Origin: Thermoleophilia bacterium
Lineage (GTDB): Bacteria > Actinomycetota > Thermoleophilia > Gaiellales > JAICJC01
Assembly (NCBI GenBank): GCA_025928435.1
Contig: JAICJM010000204.1
Location: 1 to 6,732, forward strand
DNA length: 6,732 bases
Direction: 5' to 3'
Both the position numbers and the translations under genes were made by a program. This document shows, piece by piece, positions 1-5,874 of the stretch (the first letter of the stretch is position 1; every line of letters starts with the position of its first letter). Below the pieces are notes generated by a model. It had not been told where the DNA came from and did no database searches. It worked only from the letters and a program-made list of their open reading frames with translations.

Positions 1-657
1 GACCGCTATCCCGGCACCGTCGAGGCGATCGTGGCCGCCGGGCACGACCTGGGCCACCACGGGTACTCGCATGTCCCCTACCACGCCCTCTCGGACGACG
101 GCCAGCGCGCGGATGTTGAGCGCGCCCTGGCAAGCCTCGAGCGCATCACCGGCCGCCGGCCCGAGGGGTTCCGGGCGCCGTGGTGGGAGCTGACCGACTC
201 CACGCCCGCCCTGCTGGCCGAGTACGGCTTCCGCTGGGACTCGAGCATGATGGACGACGACCGCCCGTACCTGCTCGACACGGGGAAGGGCATCCTGGCC
301 GAGCTGCCGGTGCACTGGATGCTCGACGACTGGGAGCAGTACGCGTTCCTGCCCGAGCCGAACGTCGGCTCCGTGATCGAGTCGCCGGCCAAGGTGCTCG
401 ACCTGTGGACGAGCGAGCTCGACGCGCTGACCGCCGAGGGCGGGCTGATGATCCTGACGAGCCACCCATTCCTGTCCGGCCGGGCCTCGCGGGTCGCGAC
501 CCTCGAGCGGGTCGTCGAGCACGCCCGCGCGGCCGACGGGATCTGGATCGCGCCGCTGAGCGAGATCGCCGCGCACACGCGGTCGGTCACGCCCGAGACC
601 GACGCCCGGCCGGTGCCGAGCGTCCACATCGAGGAGGGGATCTATGAGCACCGCTGA
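1..657 (+). CDS. Polysaccharide deacetylase (NodB/PuuE-like) family hydrolase, 5' partial
   Basis: The reading frame is open from base 1 to the TGA at 655-657, giving the last 218 residues; the start and the first catalytic motif (the usual FDD aspartates) lie upstream of the window. Visible family motifs are the metal-binding GHHGYSH (His20 and His24 of the fragment), FRAPWW (58-62, the conserved R-x-P-W motif), WDSS (about 79-82) and a late SHPF with the C-terminal histidine near 155. The stretch ELPVHWMLDDW is typical of the PgdA/PuuE-like branch. Members are metal-dependent hydrolases acting on N-acetyl sugars, but relatives cleave allantoin or cyclic imides. Sitting just upstream of an amino-acid-type permease and a ureohydrolase, an amide or cyclic imide substrate is as plausible as a cell-wall sugar; this is inference. 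Its 3' end overlaps the permease gene by 14 bases. Confidence 0.88.
   Translation, partial: DRYPGTVEAIVAAGHDLGHHGYSHVPYHALSDDGQRADVERALASLERITGRRPEGFRAPWWELTDSTPALLAEYGFRWDSSMMDDDRPYLLDTGKGILAELPVHWMLDDWEQYAFLPEPNVGSVIESPAKVLDLWTSELDALTAEGGLMILTSHPFLSGRASRVATLERVVEHARAADGIWIAPLSEIAAHTRSVTPETDARPVPSVHIEEGIYEHR
631..640 (+). promoter_or_regulatory. Ribosome binding site of the APC permease
   Basis: The purine-rich run GAGGAGGGGA lies three bases before the ATG at 644, inside the end of the deacetylase gene. It supports the 644 start and the 14-base overlap, and so suggests translational coupling of the two genes. Confidence 0.7.
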
Positions 658-2242
658 CGCGGGCGCGCCGCGCGCCTTCGAGCGCCAGGCAACGGGCCTC
701 GTCCGGGAGGCCGCCTGGTGGGACGTCCTGATCTACAACGTCAACTTCATCTCGATCGGGCTGATGGCGGCGTTCCTGTTCAACACCACCATCCCGTTCT
801 ACCCGGGCGTGAACGTGTACCTGAACGAGCTGGTCGCGTTCGCCCTCGTGATCCCGCTCTCGTTCGTGTTCGCCATGTTCGCCGCGGCGATGCCGCGTTC
901 GGGTGGCGACTACGTCTACGTCTCGCGGACGCTCCACCCGGCGCTCGGGATGATGTCGTCCTGGAACAACACCGTCTGGTGGTTCATCTACGGTGGCGTC
1001 CCGTCCGCCTTCTTCGCCCGCTACGGCCTGGGGCCGTTCCTGCGCACCGTCGGCGACATGTCCGGCTCGGGCACGCTCACCGACTGGGGCAACAAGCTCG
1101 TCGGCAAGACCGGGACCGTGATCGCCGGGACGATCCTGATCGTCGTCCTGTGCGCGATCTTCTCCCGCTCCCTCCGCCTCTACTTCCGGCTCCAGAACAC
1201 GCTCTTCGTGCTCGCGATGGCGAGCATCGTGCTCTCGATCATCGTGTTCCTGGCCAAGGGCCGCGGCGACGTGGTGGCGGCGATCAACTCGACCTTTGGC
1301 TCCGGGAGCGTGAAGGGCGCGCTCAAGGCCGGCGCCCCGCAGGGCTCGCTCGACCTGCGCAACACCATCCTGCCGATGACGTGGCTCTACCTGGAGCTCG
1401 TGTTCAACCAGTCGTCGGCCTACATCGGCGGCGAGGTGCGGCGGGCGTCGCGGGTGCAGCTGTGGTCGATGCCGGCCGCGGCGGTGGTCGCCCTGGGCGT
1501 GCTCATGCTGCTCACCTGGTCGGCGCTGCACTCGATCGGGTTCACGCTCTGGAGCGGCCTCGGGAACGACGGCGGCGCCAGCCTCGGCCTCTCGTCGACG
1601 CCCGTCTACAGCGAGATCGCGGCGGCCGCCGGCGGCTACACGATCGTCGGCATCGTGATCCTGGCCGGGTTCGTGTTCTGGAGCTACACCTGGCTCCCGG
1701 GCCAGATCCTGAACGCGTCGCGGAACCTGGTCGCCTACGCAATTGACGGTGTCATGCCGCGCCAATTGGCGTACGTGAGCGACGGCACCCACGCGCCCAT
1801 CGCCGCCATCTGGACGGTCGGCGCGGGCTCGATCGTCTTCCTCTTCCTCTACGTCTACACGAAGATCTTCCCGACCCTCACCGGGATCTTCGGGTTCATC
1901 CTCGGCTTCTGCCTGGTGTCGATCGCGGCGATCATGTTCCCGTTCCGGCTGCCCGAGGTGTTCGAGTCCTCGCCGGTGCGGTGGCGGATCGGCGGCGTCC
2001 CGGTCATGAGCATCGTCGGGTTCATCTCGCTGGCCGCCTGCGTCGCCGCGCTCGTGATCTTCTGGAAGGACCCGTACGCCGGCCTGCGCAACCTGAACGA
2101 CGGCTCTCGCTACTGGTGGGGCGTCGCCTACAACGTCGGCATCTTCCTCTCGGGCTTCGTCATCTACTTCGTCGCCCGCGCGCTCAACCGCCGCCGCGGC
2201 GTCGACATCGAAAAGCGCTTCCAGGAGATCCCGATTGAGTAG
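644..2242 (+). CDS. APC-family amino acid/polyamine-type permease
   Basis: A 532-residue integral membrane transporter of the amino acid-polyamine-organocation superfamily, at the usual length for the family. About twelve hydrophobic segments can be read, roughly at 27-47, 62-83, 100-125, 157-173, 183-204, 241-261, 274-298, 325-350, 384-405, 409-434, 453-474 and 491-512. Family hallmarks are PRSGGDYVYVSR (84-95, after TM2) and ASRNLVAYAIDGVMP (358-372, the cytoplasmic loop after TM8). It probably imports an amino acid, amine or related nitrogen compound by cation symport or exchange; the substrate cannot be assigned. The ATG is supported by the preceding GAGGAGGGG. The stop TAG overlaps the TTG start of the SDR gene (ATTGAGTAG). 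A shattered paralogue of this permease lies downstream at 4904-5139. Confidence 0.93.
   Translation: MSTADAGAPRAFERQATGLVREAAWWDVLIYNVNFISIGLMAAFLFNTTIPFYPGVNVYLNELVAFALVIPLSFVFAMFAAAMPRSGGDYVYVSRTLHPALGMMSSWNNTVWWFIYGGVPSAFFARYGLGPFLRTVGDMSGSGTLTDWGNKLVGKTGTVIAGTILIVVLCAIFSRSLRLYFRLQNTLFVLAMASIVLSIIVFLAKGRGDVVAAINSTFGSGSVKGALKAGAPQGSLDLRNTILPMTWLYLELVFNQSSAYIGGEVRRASRVQLWSMPAAAVVALGVLMLLTWSALHSIGFTLWSGLGNDGGASLGLSSTPVYSEIAAAAGGYTIVGIVILAGFVFWSYTWLPGQILNASRNLVAYAIDGVMPRQLAYVSDGTHAPIAAIWTVGAGSIVFLFLYVYTKIFPTLTGIFGFILGFCLVSIAAIMFPFRLPEVFESSPVRWRIGGVPVMSIVGFISLAACVAALVIFWKDPYAGLRNLNDGSRYWWGVAYNVGIFLSGFVIYFVARALNRRRGVDIEKRFQEIPIE
2223..2229 (+). promoter_or_regulatory. Ribosome binding site of the SDR gene (supports TTG start)
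   Basis: AGGAGAT lies seven bases (counted from AGGAG) before the TTG at 2235-2237, within the last codons of the permease. The following peptide begins SRPVALVTGAGGGIG, an ideal SDR N-terminus, so the TTG start is convincing and the gene overlaps the permease by eight bases. Confidence 0.65.
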
Positions 2243-2994
2243 GCCCGTCGCCCTCGTCACCGGTGCGGGAGGCGGCATCGGCGGCGCGTCGGCCGAGGCG
2301 CTCGAGGCGGCCGGGATGGAGGTCGCCCGCACCGAGGGGAGCTCGGGCCGATCGAGGTGCTCGTGAACTGCGCCGGCCACGTCATCGAGACGCCGATCGC
2401 GGACATCTCGGACGCCGAGTGGCGGCGGATGCTGCGCGTGCACCTGGGCGGCACCTGGCACACCTGCCGCGAGGTGGCCCGGTCGAGGTGCTGGTCTGCA
2501 ACGCCGCGCACATGGTCATGGGCGGGATCGACGAGGTCGGTCCCGACGCGTTCTGGAAGGTGATCGACACGAACCTCACAGGGAGTTTCAACTGCATCCG
2601 CGCGTGCGCCTCGGCGATGGCGGACGCCGGCTTCGGCCGCATCGTCACGGTCGCGTCCGGGTGGGGCGTGACCGGCTGGCCGCGCGCGAGCGCCTACAGC
2701 GCCTCCAAGGCCGGGCTGATCTCGATGACGCGCGCCGTCGCCCGCGAGCTCGGCCCGCACGGCATCACCGCGAACGCGGTTGCGCCGGGCGTCGTCGATA
2801 CCCCGCAGCTCGACGTCGACACGGGCGACGCCGGCGTCAGCGCGGCCGAGATCCGCGCCCGCTACGGCGCCGAGGTGCTCCTCGGCCGGGTCCGGCGGCC
2901 CGGGGAGGTGGCGGACGTCATCGCCCACACGTGCAGCGAGGCGGCCGGCACCATCACCGGCCAGGGTGTTCCCGTCGCCGGAGGTGCCCTGTGA
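2235..2994 (+). pseudogene. Short-chain dehydrogenase/reductase, broken into three frames (probable fusion of two SDR paralogues)
   Basis: SDR sequence is readable through three consecutive frames. Segment 1 (2235 to about 2338) starts at TTG and carries the NAD(P)-binding TGAGGGIG motif; read on, it stops at 2364-2366 after 43 residues. Segment 2 (about 2339-2478) encodes GPIEVLVNCAGHV and the following helix up to TCREVA. Segment 3 (about 2476-2994) encodes GPVEVLVCNAAHMV and then the whole catalytic half, with the serine in VASGWG, the YSASK active-site Tyr/Lys pair, the NAVAPGVVDTP loop and the C-terminal GQGVPVAGGAL. The GPxEVLV strand and its NAG-equivalent therefore occur twice, in different versions, while about 40 residues after segment 1 are missing. 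The total coding length is close to one normal SDR. As written no intact oxidoreductase is made. Either two tandem SDR genes recombined with deletions, or the assembly collapsed them. Confidence 0.8.
2980..2986 (+). promoter_or_regulatory. Ribosome binding site of the ureohydrolase (decides GTG start)
   Basis: GGAGGTG lies just before the GTG at 2991, with six bases between GGAGG and the start. It favours GTG 2991 over the in-frame ATG at 3009. The start codon overlaps the TGA of the SDR frame (GTGA), a classic translational-coupling arrangement. Confidence 0.7.
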
Positions 2995-3962
2995 GCGGCG
3001 GCCGCTACATGCCGGCGGACGCGTTCACGAAGCCGCGCTTCTCGGGCGTGCGCACCTACATGCGCCTGCCCCACGTCACCGCGCTCGAGGACGTCGACGT
3101 GGCCGTCCTCGGGCTGCCGTTCGACACCGCCACGAGCTTCCGCTCCGGCGCCCGCTTCGGGCCGGAGGCGATCCGCTCGGCCTCCGCGCTGCTGCGGCCC
3201 TACAACCCGGAGCAGCAGGTGGACATCTTCGCCCACCTGTCCGCGGTCGACGCCGGCGACCTGGCGCTGGCGCCGGGCGACACCGAGGCCACCTACGCGC
3301 TCGCCGAAGAGGGCCTCGCGCCGATCGTCGCCGCCGGGGTCTTCCCGGTCGTGCTCGGCGGCGACCACGCGATCACCCTGGCCGAGCTGCGGGCGCTCTC
3401 GCGCCGGCACGGCCCGCTCGCCCTCGTCCACCTCGACGCCCACGGCGACACGTGGCACGAGTACTTCGGTCAGCGCTACTTCCACGGGACGACGTTCCGG
3501 CGGGCGGCCGAGGAGGGCGTGATCGACCCGTCCGCGTCGGTGCAGGCGGGGATGCGGGGATCGCTGTACGGCCCCGAGGACATCACCGCCGCCCGCGACC
3601 TCGGCTTCACCGTCCTCTCCACCCGGGAGCTGCGCGAGCTCGGCCCGGCCGCGTTCGGCGACCTCGTCCGCAGCACGGCCGGTGCCCGGCCGGCCTTCCT
3701 GTCGTTCGACGTCGACTTCTGCGATCCGGCGTTCGCGCCAGGGACCGGCACGCCCGAGATCGGCGGCCCGAGCACGTCGGAGGCGCTCGAGTTCGTGCGG
3801 GCGCTGCACGGCATCACGCTCGTCGGATGCGACGTGGTCGAGGTGGCGCCGGCCTACGACTCGCCCGGCCAGCCGACGGCCCTGCTCGGTGCGACCATCG
3901 CCTGGGAGGCGATCTCGCTGCACGCACGCGCCCGGGCCGCGCTCGCGGAGACGACCGCGTGA
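2991..3962 (+). CDS. Agmatinase-type ureohydrolase (arginase superfamily)
   Basis: A complete 323-residue Mn-dependent ureohydrolase, the normal length for agmatinase-like enzymes, which release urea from a guanidino group. All six expected metal ligands are present: His126 in GGDHAIT, Asp149/His151/Asp153 in HLDAHGDT, and Asp240/Asp242 in SFDVDFCDP, followed by APGTGTPEIGG (249-259). The N-terminal VAVLGLPFDTATSFRSGARFGP (split here as VAVLGLPFDTA, then TSFRSGARFGP) and the YFHGTTFRRA stretch (163-172) are typical of the SpeB group rather than arginase or formiminoglutamase. The family also includes guanidinobutyrase, guanidinopropionase and guanidine hydrolase, so the substrate is uncertain. 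The GTG start overlaps the SDR stop by four bases, and the TGA overlaps the GTG of the phosphoesterase. The permease upstream could import its substrate. Remnants of a second ureohydrolase lie at 5140-5510. Confidence 0.92.
   Translation: MSGGRYMPADAFTKPRFSGVRTYMRLPHVTALEDVDVAVLGLPFDTATSFRSGARFGPEAIRSASALLRPYNPEQQVDIFAHLSAVDAGDLALAPGDTEATYALAEEGLAPIVAAGVFPVVLGGDHAITLAELRALSRRHGPLALVHLDAHGDTWHEYFGQRYFHGTTFRRAAEEGVIDPSASVQAGMRGSLYGPEDITAARDLGFTVLSTRELRELGPAAFGDLVRSTAGARPAFLSFDVDFCDPAFAPGTGTPEIGGPSTSEALEFVRALHGITLVGCDVVEVAPAYDSPGQPTALLGATIAWEAISLHARARAALAETTA
3947..3950 (+). promoter_or_regulatory. Ribosome binding site of the metallophosphoesterase
   Basis: GGAG lies eight bases before the GTG at 3959, within the last codons of the ureohydrolase. 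It supports the GTG start that overlaps the upstream stop as GTGA. Confidence 0.5.
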
Positions 3963-4897
3963 GGCTCTACTACGCCGGCGACGTCCACGGCTCGGAGAAG
4001 TGCTGGCGCAAGTTCCTCGGCGCCGCCCGCTTCTACGAGGCGGACACGCTCATCATGGGCGGCGACATCACCGGCAAGCTGATGGTGCCGGTGGTGGCGC
4101 GGGAGGACGGGCGGCACGAGGCGACGGTGCTCGGCCGGCTCGAGACGGTGACGGACGACGGCCTCGAGCAGCTCGAGAGGCGCATCCGCTTCAACGGGTT
4201 CTACCCGTACCGGTGCGACCGGGCCGAGTACGACCGCCTGAGCGCCGACCGGGAGTACCGCGACGGCGTGTTCACCGAGCTGATGGTGGCCGAGGTGCGC
4301 CGCTGGATCGAGCTCGCCGAGGAGCGGCTGGCCGGCACCGGGATCCGCTGCTACGTCATGCCCGGGAACGACGACGAGTTCGCGATCGACGGCGCGCTCG
4401 AGTCGGCCACGATCGTGAACCCCGACAACCGGGTCGTGCGCCTCGACGACGAGACGCAGATGCTGTCCTGCTCGTGGACGAACCCGACCCCGTGGCACAG
4501 CCCCCGCGAGCAGCCCGAGGACGAGCTGCTCGAGCGCCTGCACGGGCTGGCCGCCCAGCTCGAGCCCGGCGTGAACACCGTCTTCAACCTGCACTGCCCC
4601 CCGCACAACACCAGCCTCGACCGCGCGCCGCAGCTGACCGACGACCTCAAGGTCGTGCTCGACGGCGGCGAGCCGCGCATCGTCGCGGTCGGCTCGACCG
4701 CCGTCCGGTCGCTGATCGAGGAGATCCAGCCCGTGCTCTCGCTGCACGGGCACATCCATGAGTCGAAGGCGATCGCGAAGATCGGCAAGACCACGTGCGT
4801 GAACCCCGGGAGCGCCTACTCGGAGGGCGTCATCGACGGGGCCGTGGTCGACCTGCGCCGCCGCAAGATCAGATCGTGCCAGCTCGTGACCGGATAA
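3959..4897 (+). CDS. Calcineurin-like metallophosphoesterase
   Basis: A 312-residue cytoplasmic-looking protein with no signal peptide or membrane segment. The dinuclear-metal phosphoesterase motifs appear in order: Asp8 and His10 in AGDVHG, MGGD (33-36), PGNDDE (135-140, in place of the more common GNHE/GNHD), His212 in NLHCPPH, and HGHIHES (263-269), followed by the VNPGSAYSEG turn (281-290) seen in small phosphodiesterases of this superfamily. An insertion of about 80 mostly helical, charged residues (roughly 45-125) separates the second and third motifs and may form a substrate cap. Such enzymes cleave phosphomonoesters or phosphodiesters; nothing here fixes the substrate. Its GTG start overlaps the ureohydrolase stop, so it is probably co-translated with the nitrogen-catabolic genes, but why they are linked is unknown. 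Confidence 0.88.
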   Translation: MRLYYAGDVHGSEKCWRKFLGAARFYEADTLIMGGDITGKLMVPVVAREDGRHEATVLGRLETVTDDGLEQLERRIRFNGFYPYRCDRAEYDRLSADREYRDGVFTELMVAEVRRWIELAEERLAGTGIRCYVMPGNDDEFAIDGALESATIVNPDNRVVRLDDETQMLSCSWTNPTPWHSPREQPEDELLERLHGLAAQLEPGVNTVFNLHCPPHNTSLDRAPQLTDDLKVVLDGGEPRIVAVGSTAVRSLIEEIQPVLSLHGHIHESKAIAKIGKTTCVNPGSAYSEGVIDGAVVDLRRRKIRSCQLVTG

Positions 4898-4903
4898 GGA
4901 GGG
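4896..4903 (+). promoter_or_regulatory. Strong Shine-Dalgarno without a matching start codon
   Basis: AAGGAGGG overlaps the TAA stop of the phosphoesterase. At the right distance downstream the permease-like frame reads ACT GTC TTC GCC, with no ATG, GTG or TTG. A CTG at 4908 is out of frame with the permease peptide. This looks like the ribosome binding site of the second permease, whose start codon has been lost or altered. Confidence 0.5.
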
Positions 4904-5139
4904 AAGACTGTCTTCGCCCGCAAGGCGACGGGGCGGCGTGAGGCGGCGACAACTTCTCGCGCAAGTGGTGGATCTTCGTGGCGGGCACGCTCCTGCTCAC
5001 GTTCTTCGCGCTCGTCCTCACGTTCGGCAGCCGGCTGTACTTCCGCATCCAGAACGTGACGTTCGCGATCGCGATCGCGATGGCGGGGATCGTCATCGGG
5101 CTCATCATCCTGGCTGTGCCCAACCACACCGACACGGCC
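4904..5139 (+). pseudogene. Remnant of a second APC-family permease
   Basis: Two pieces of a permease related to the one at 644-2242 are visible in different frames. From 4910 the frame reads VFARKATGRREAA, matching the intact permease's N-terminal AFERQATGLVREAA. After a break near 4940 a second frame, with a TGA at 4939-4941 just upstream, gives NFSRKWWIFVAGTLLLTFF and then SRLYFRIQNVTFAIAIAMAG. This matches residues about 157-200 of the intact copy (AGTILIVVL...LRLYFRLQNTLFVLAMA). Roughly 130 residues between the pieces, and everything after this hairpin, are missing. The sequences are clearly diverged, so this is a paralogue and not a recent copy. It cannot encode a transporter. The right boundary is approximate, because the frame runs on without a stop into ureohydrolase sequence. 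Confidence 0.75.
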
Positions 5140-5510
5140 AACGGACGCAACTCGTACATCCGCGGCGTGGGCGGCGTGCACAACGCGACCGCGAGCCACG
5201 TCGACAAGCGCGGCGCCCGGGCGGTTGCCGAGGAGGCGGCCGCGATCGCCTCCAACGGCACCGACGGCGTCTACTTCAGCTTCGACGTCGACAGCCTGGA
5301 CAGCTCGGTCTGCGCAGGTACCTGTGTGCCCACGATGGGCGGCCTGACCGCCCGCGAGGCGCTCACGATGGTGTCGGTGATCGGCCCTGCGACCTCGTCG
5401 CGATGGACGTCTGTGAAGTCGCCCCGGCCTACGACAACGGCGAGTCGGCGATGGCCGCCTGCCAGGTCATCGTCGACACGCTGGCGGCGTACGCCGACTC
5501 ACACCGCTAG
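5140..5510 (+). pseudogene. Remnant of a second ureohydrolase (C-terminal part, frameshifted)
   Basis: In the frame continuing from the permease hairpin, the peptide changes to ureohydrolase sequence: NSYIRGVGGVHN, then DKRGARAVAEEAAAIAS, then VYFSFDVDSLDSSVCAGTCV and PTMGGLTAREALTMVSV. The frame is then lost near 5385, and the expected continuation CDLVAMDVCEVAPAYDNG, ending AAYADSHR, is found one frame over, stopping at TAG 5508-5510. The metal ligands GGDH and DAHxD are absent; only the SFDVD pair remains. Some residues also seem to be missing between the VHN segment and the DKRGAR helix. GTCVPT resembles other agmatinase/arginase-superfamily members more than the intact gene's GTGTPE, so this is a different subfamily. 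Neither half alone would be active. Confidence 0.78.
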
Positions 5511-5520
5511 GCGATCGCGC

Positions 5521-5874
5521 CTACTTCAGGAGACCGAGCTTCCGCAGTCTCGAGTGGACGCCGCCGGGTTGGCGCTGGATCGCCGTCGAGATGCTCTCGA
5601 CGGAGTGACCGTCCCGGTACATCGCCGCCAGCCGGCGCTCCTCGTCCGGCGTCCAGGGTGCGTACGCGCGAGGGTGCTGCGACCGCCTCTCGGCCAGGGT
5701 GAGGCCTCGACGCTTGCCGATGCCGAGATTGTTCTGGACGGCCTGTGCCGCCTCCTCGTCGGTGAGGTCGATTTCCAGCGACGGTCGGCCGTCCACATAC
5801 TCGACGAGGAGGCGGGCTCCCGTGCCGCCCGGAATCGCCTCGCCCGAAATGTCGGAAATCCGCAGAGCAGCCAT
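5521..5874 (-). CDS. Small protein with beta-rich N-terminus and Myb/SANT-like C-terminal HTH
   Basis: A 117-residue protein whose ATG (5874-5872) follows directly on the TGA of the upstream lipoprotein gene (TGAATG), so it is probably translated by coupling; no clear Shine-Dalgarno is visible. Residues 1-47 look beta-rich (ISDISGEAIPGGTGARLLVE, then SLEIDLTDEEA). A basic linker follows at about 50-70 (GKRRGLTLAERR). Residues 72-115 (APWTPDEERRLAAMYRDGHS, then a helix and VHSRLRKLGLL) have the W-T-x-E-E helix and R-L-R-K-L-G-L end of Myb/SANT-like helix-turn-helix domains common in actinobacteria. It is therefore a likely DNA-binding protein. The layout, a small beta domain, linker and C-terminal DNA-binding helices, recalls Lsr2-type nucleoid proteins, but I do not see clear Lsr2 sequence identity. 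Its target is unknown. It converges on the ureohydrolase remnant with a 10-base gap. Confidence 0.75.
   Translation of the reverse strand: MAALRISDISGEAIPGGTGARLLVEYVDGRPSLEIDLTDEEAAQAVQNNLGIGKRRGLTLAERRSQHPRAYAPWTPDEERRLAAMYRDGHSVESISTAIQRQPGGVHSRLRKLGLLK

Noticed and set aside
587..2461. A 624-codon open frame on the minus strand opposite the permease
   Set aside because: It is antisense to a gene with clear family motifs, is dominated by Arg, Asp, Glu, Ala and His with no domain or hydrophobic pattern, and is the expected shadow frame in GC-rich DNA.
2235..2994. Programmed ribosomal frameshifting to make a full SDR
   Set aside because: No slippery sequence is apparent, two separate shifts would be needed, the strand leading into the NAG motif would be duplicated, and about 40 residues would still be missing.
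2780..3958. Upstream extension of the phosphoesterase frame through the whole ureohydrolase gene
   Set aside because: The extension is Arg/Pro/Ala-rich shadow sequence; the phosphoesterase motifs begin only a few residues after the GTG at 3959, which has a ribosome binding site.
5065..5081. Tandem GCGATC repeats and the GCGATCGC octamer (also at 5511-5518)
   Set aside because: The first simply encodes alternating Ile/Ala in a membrane helix in GC-rich DNA; two copies of the octamer are not evidence for a HIP1-type or other functional repeat.
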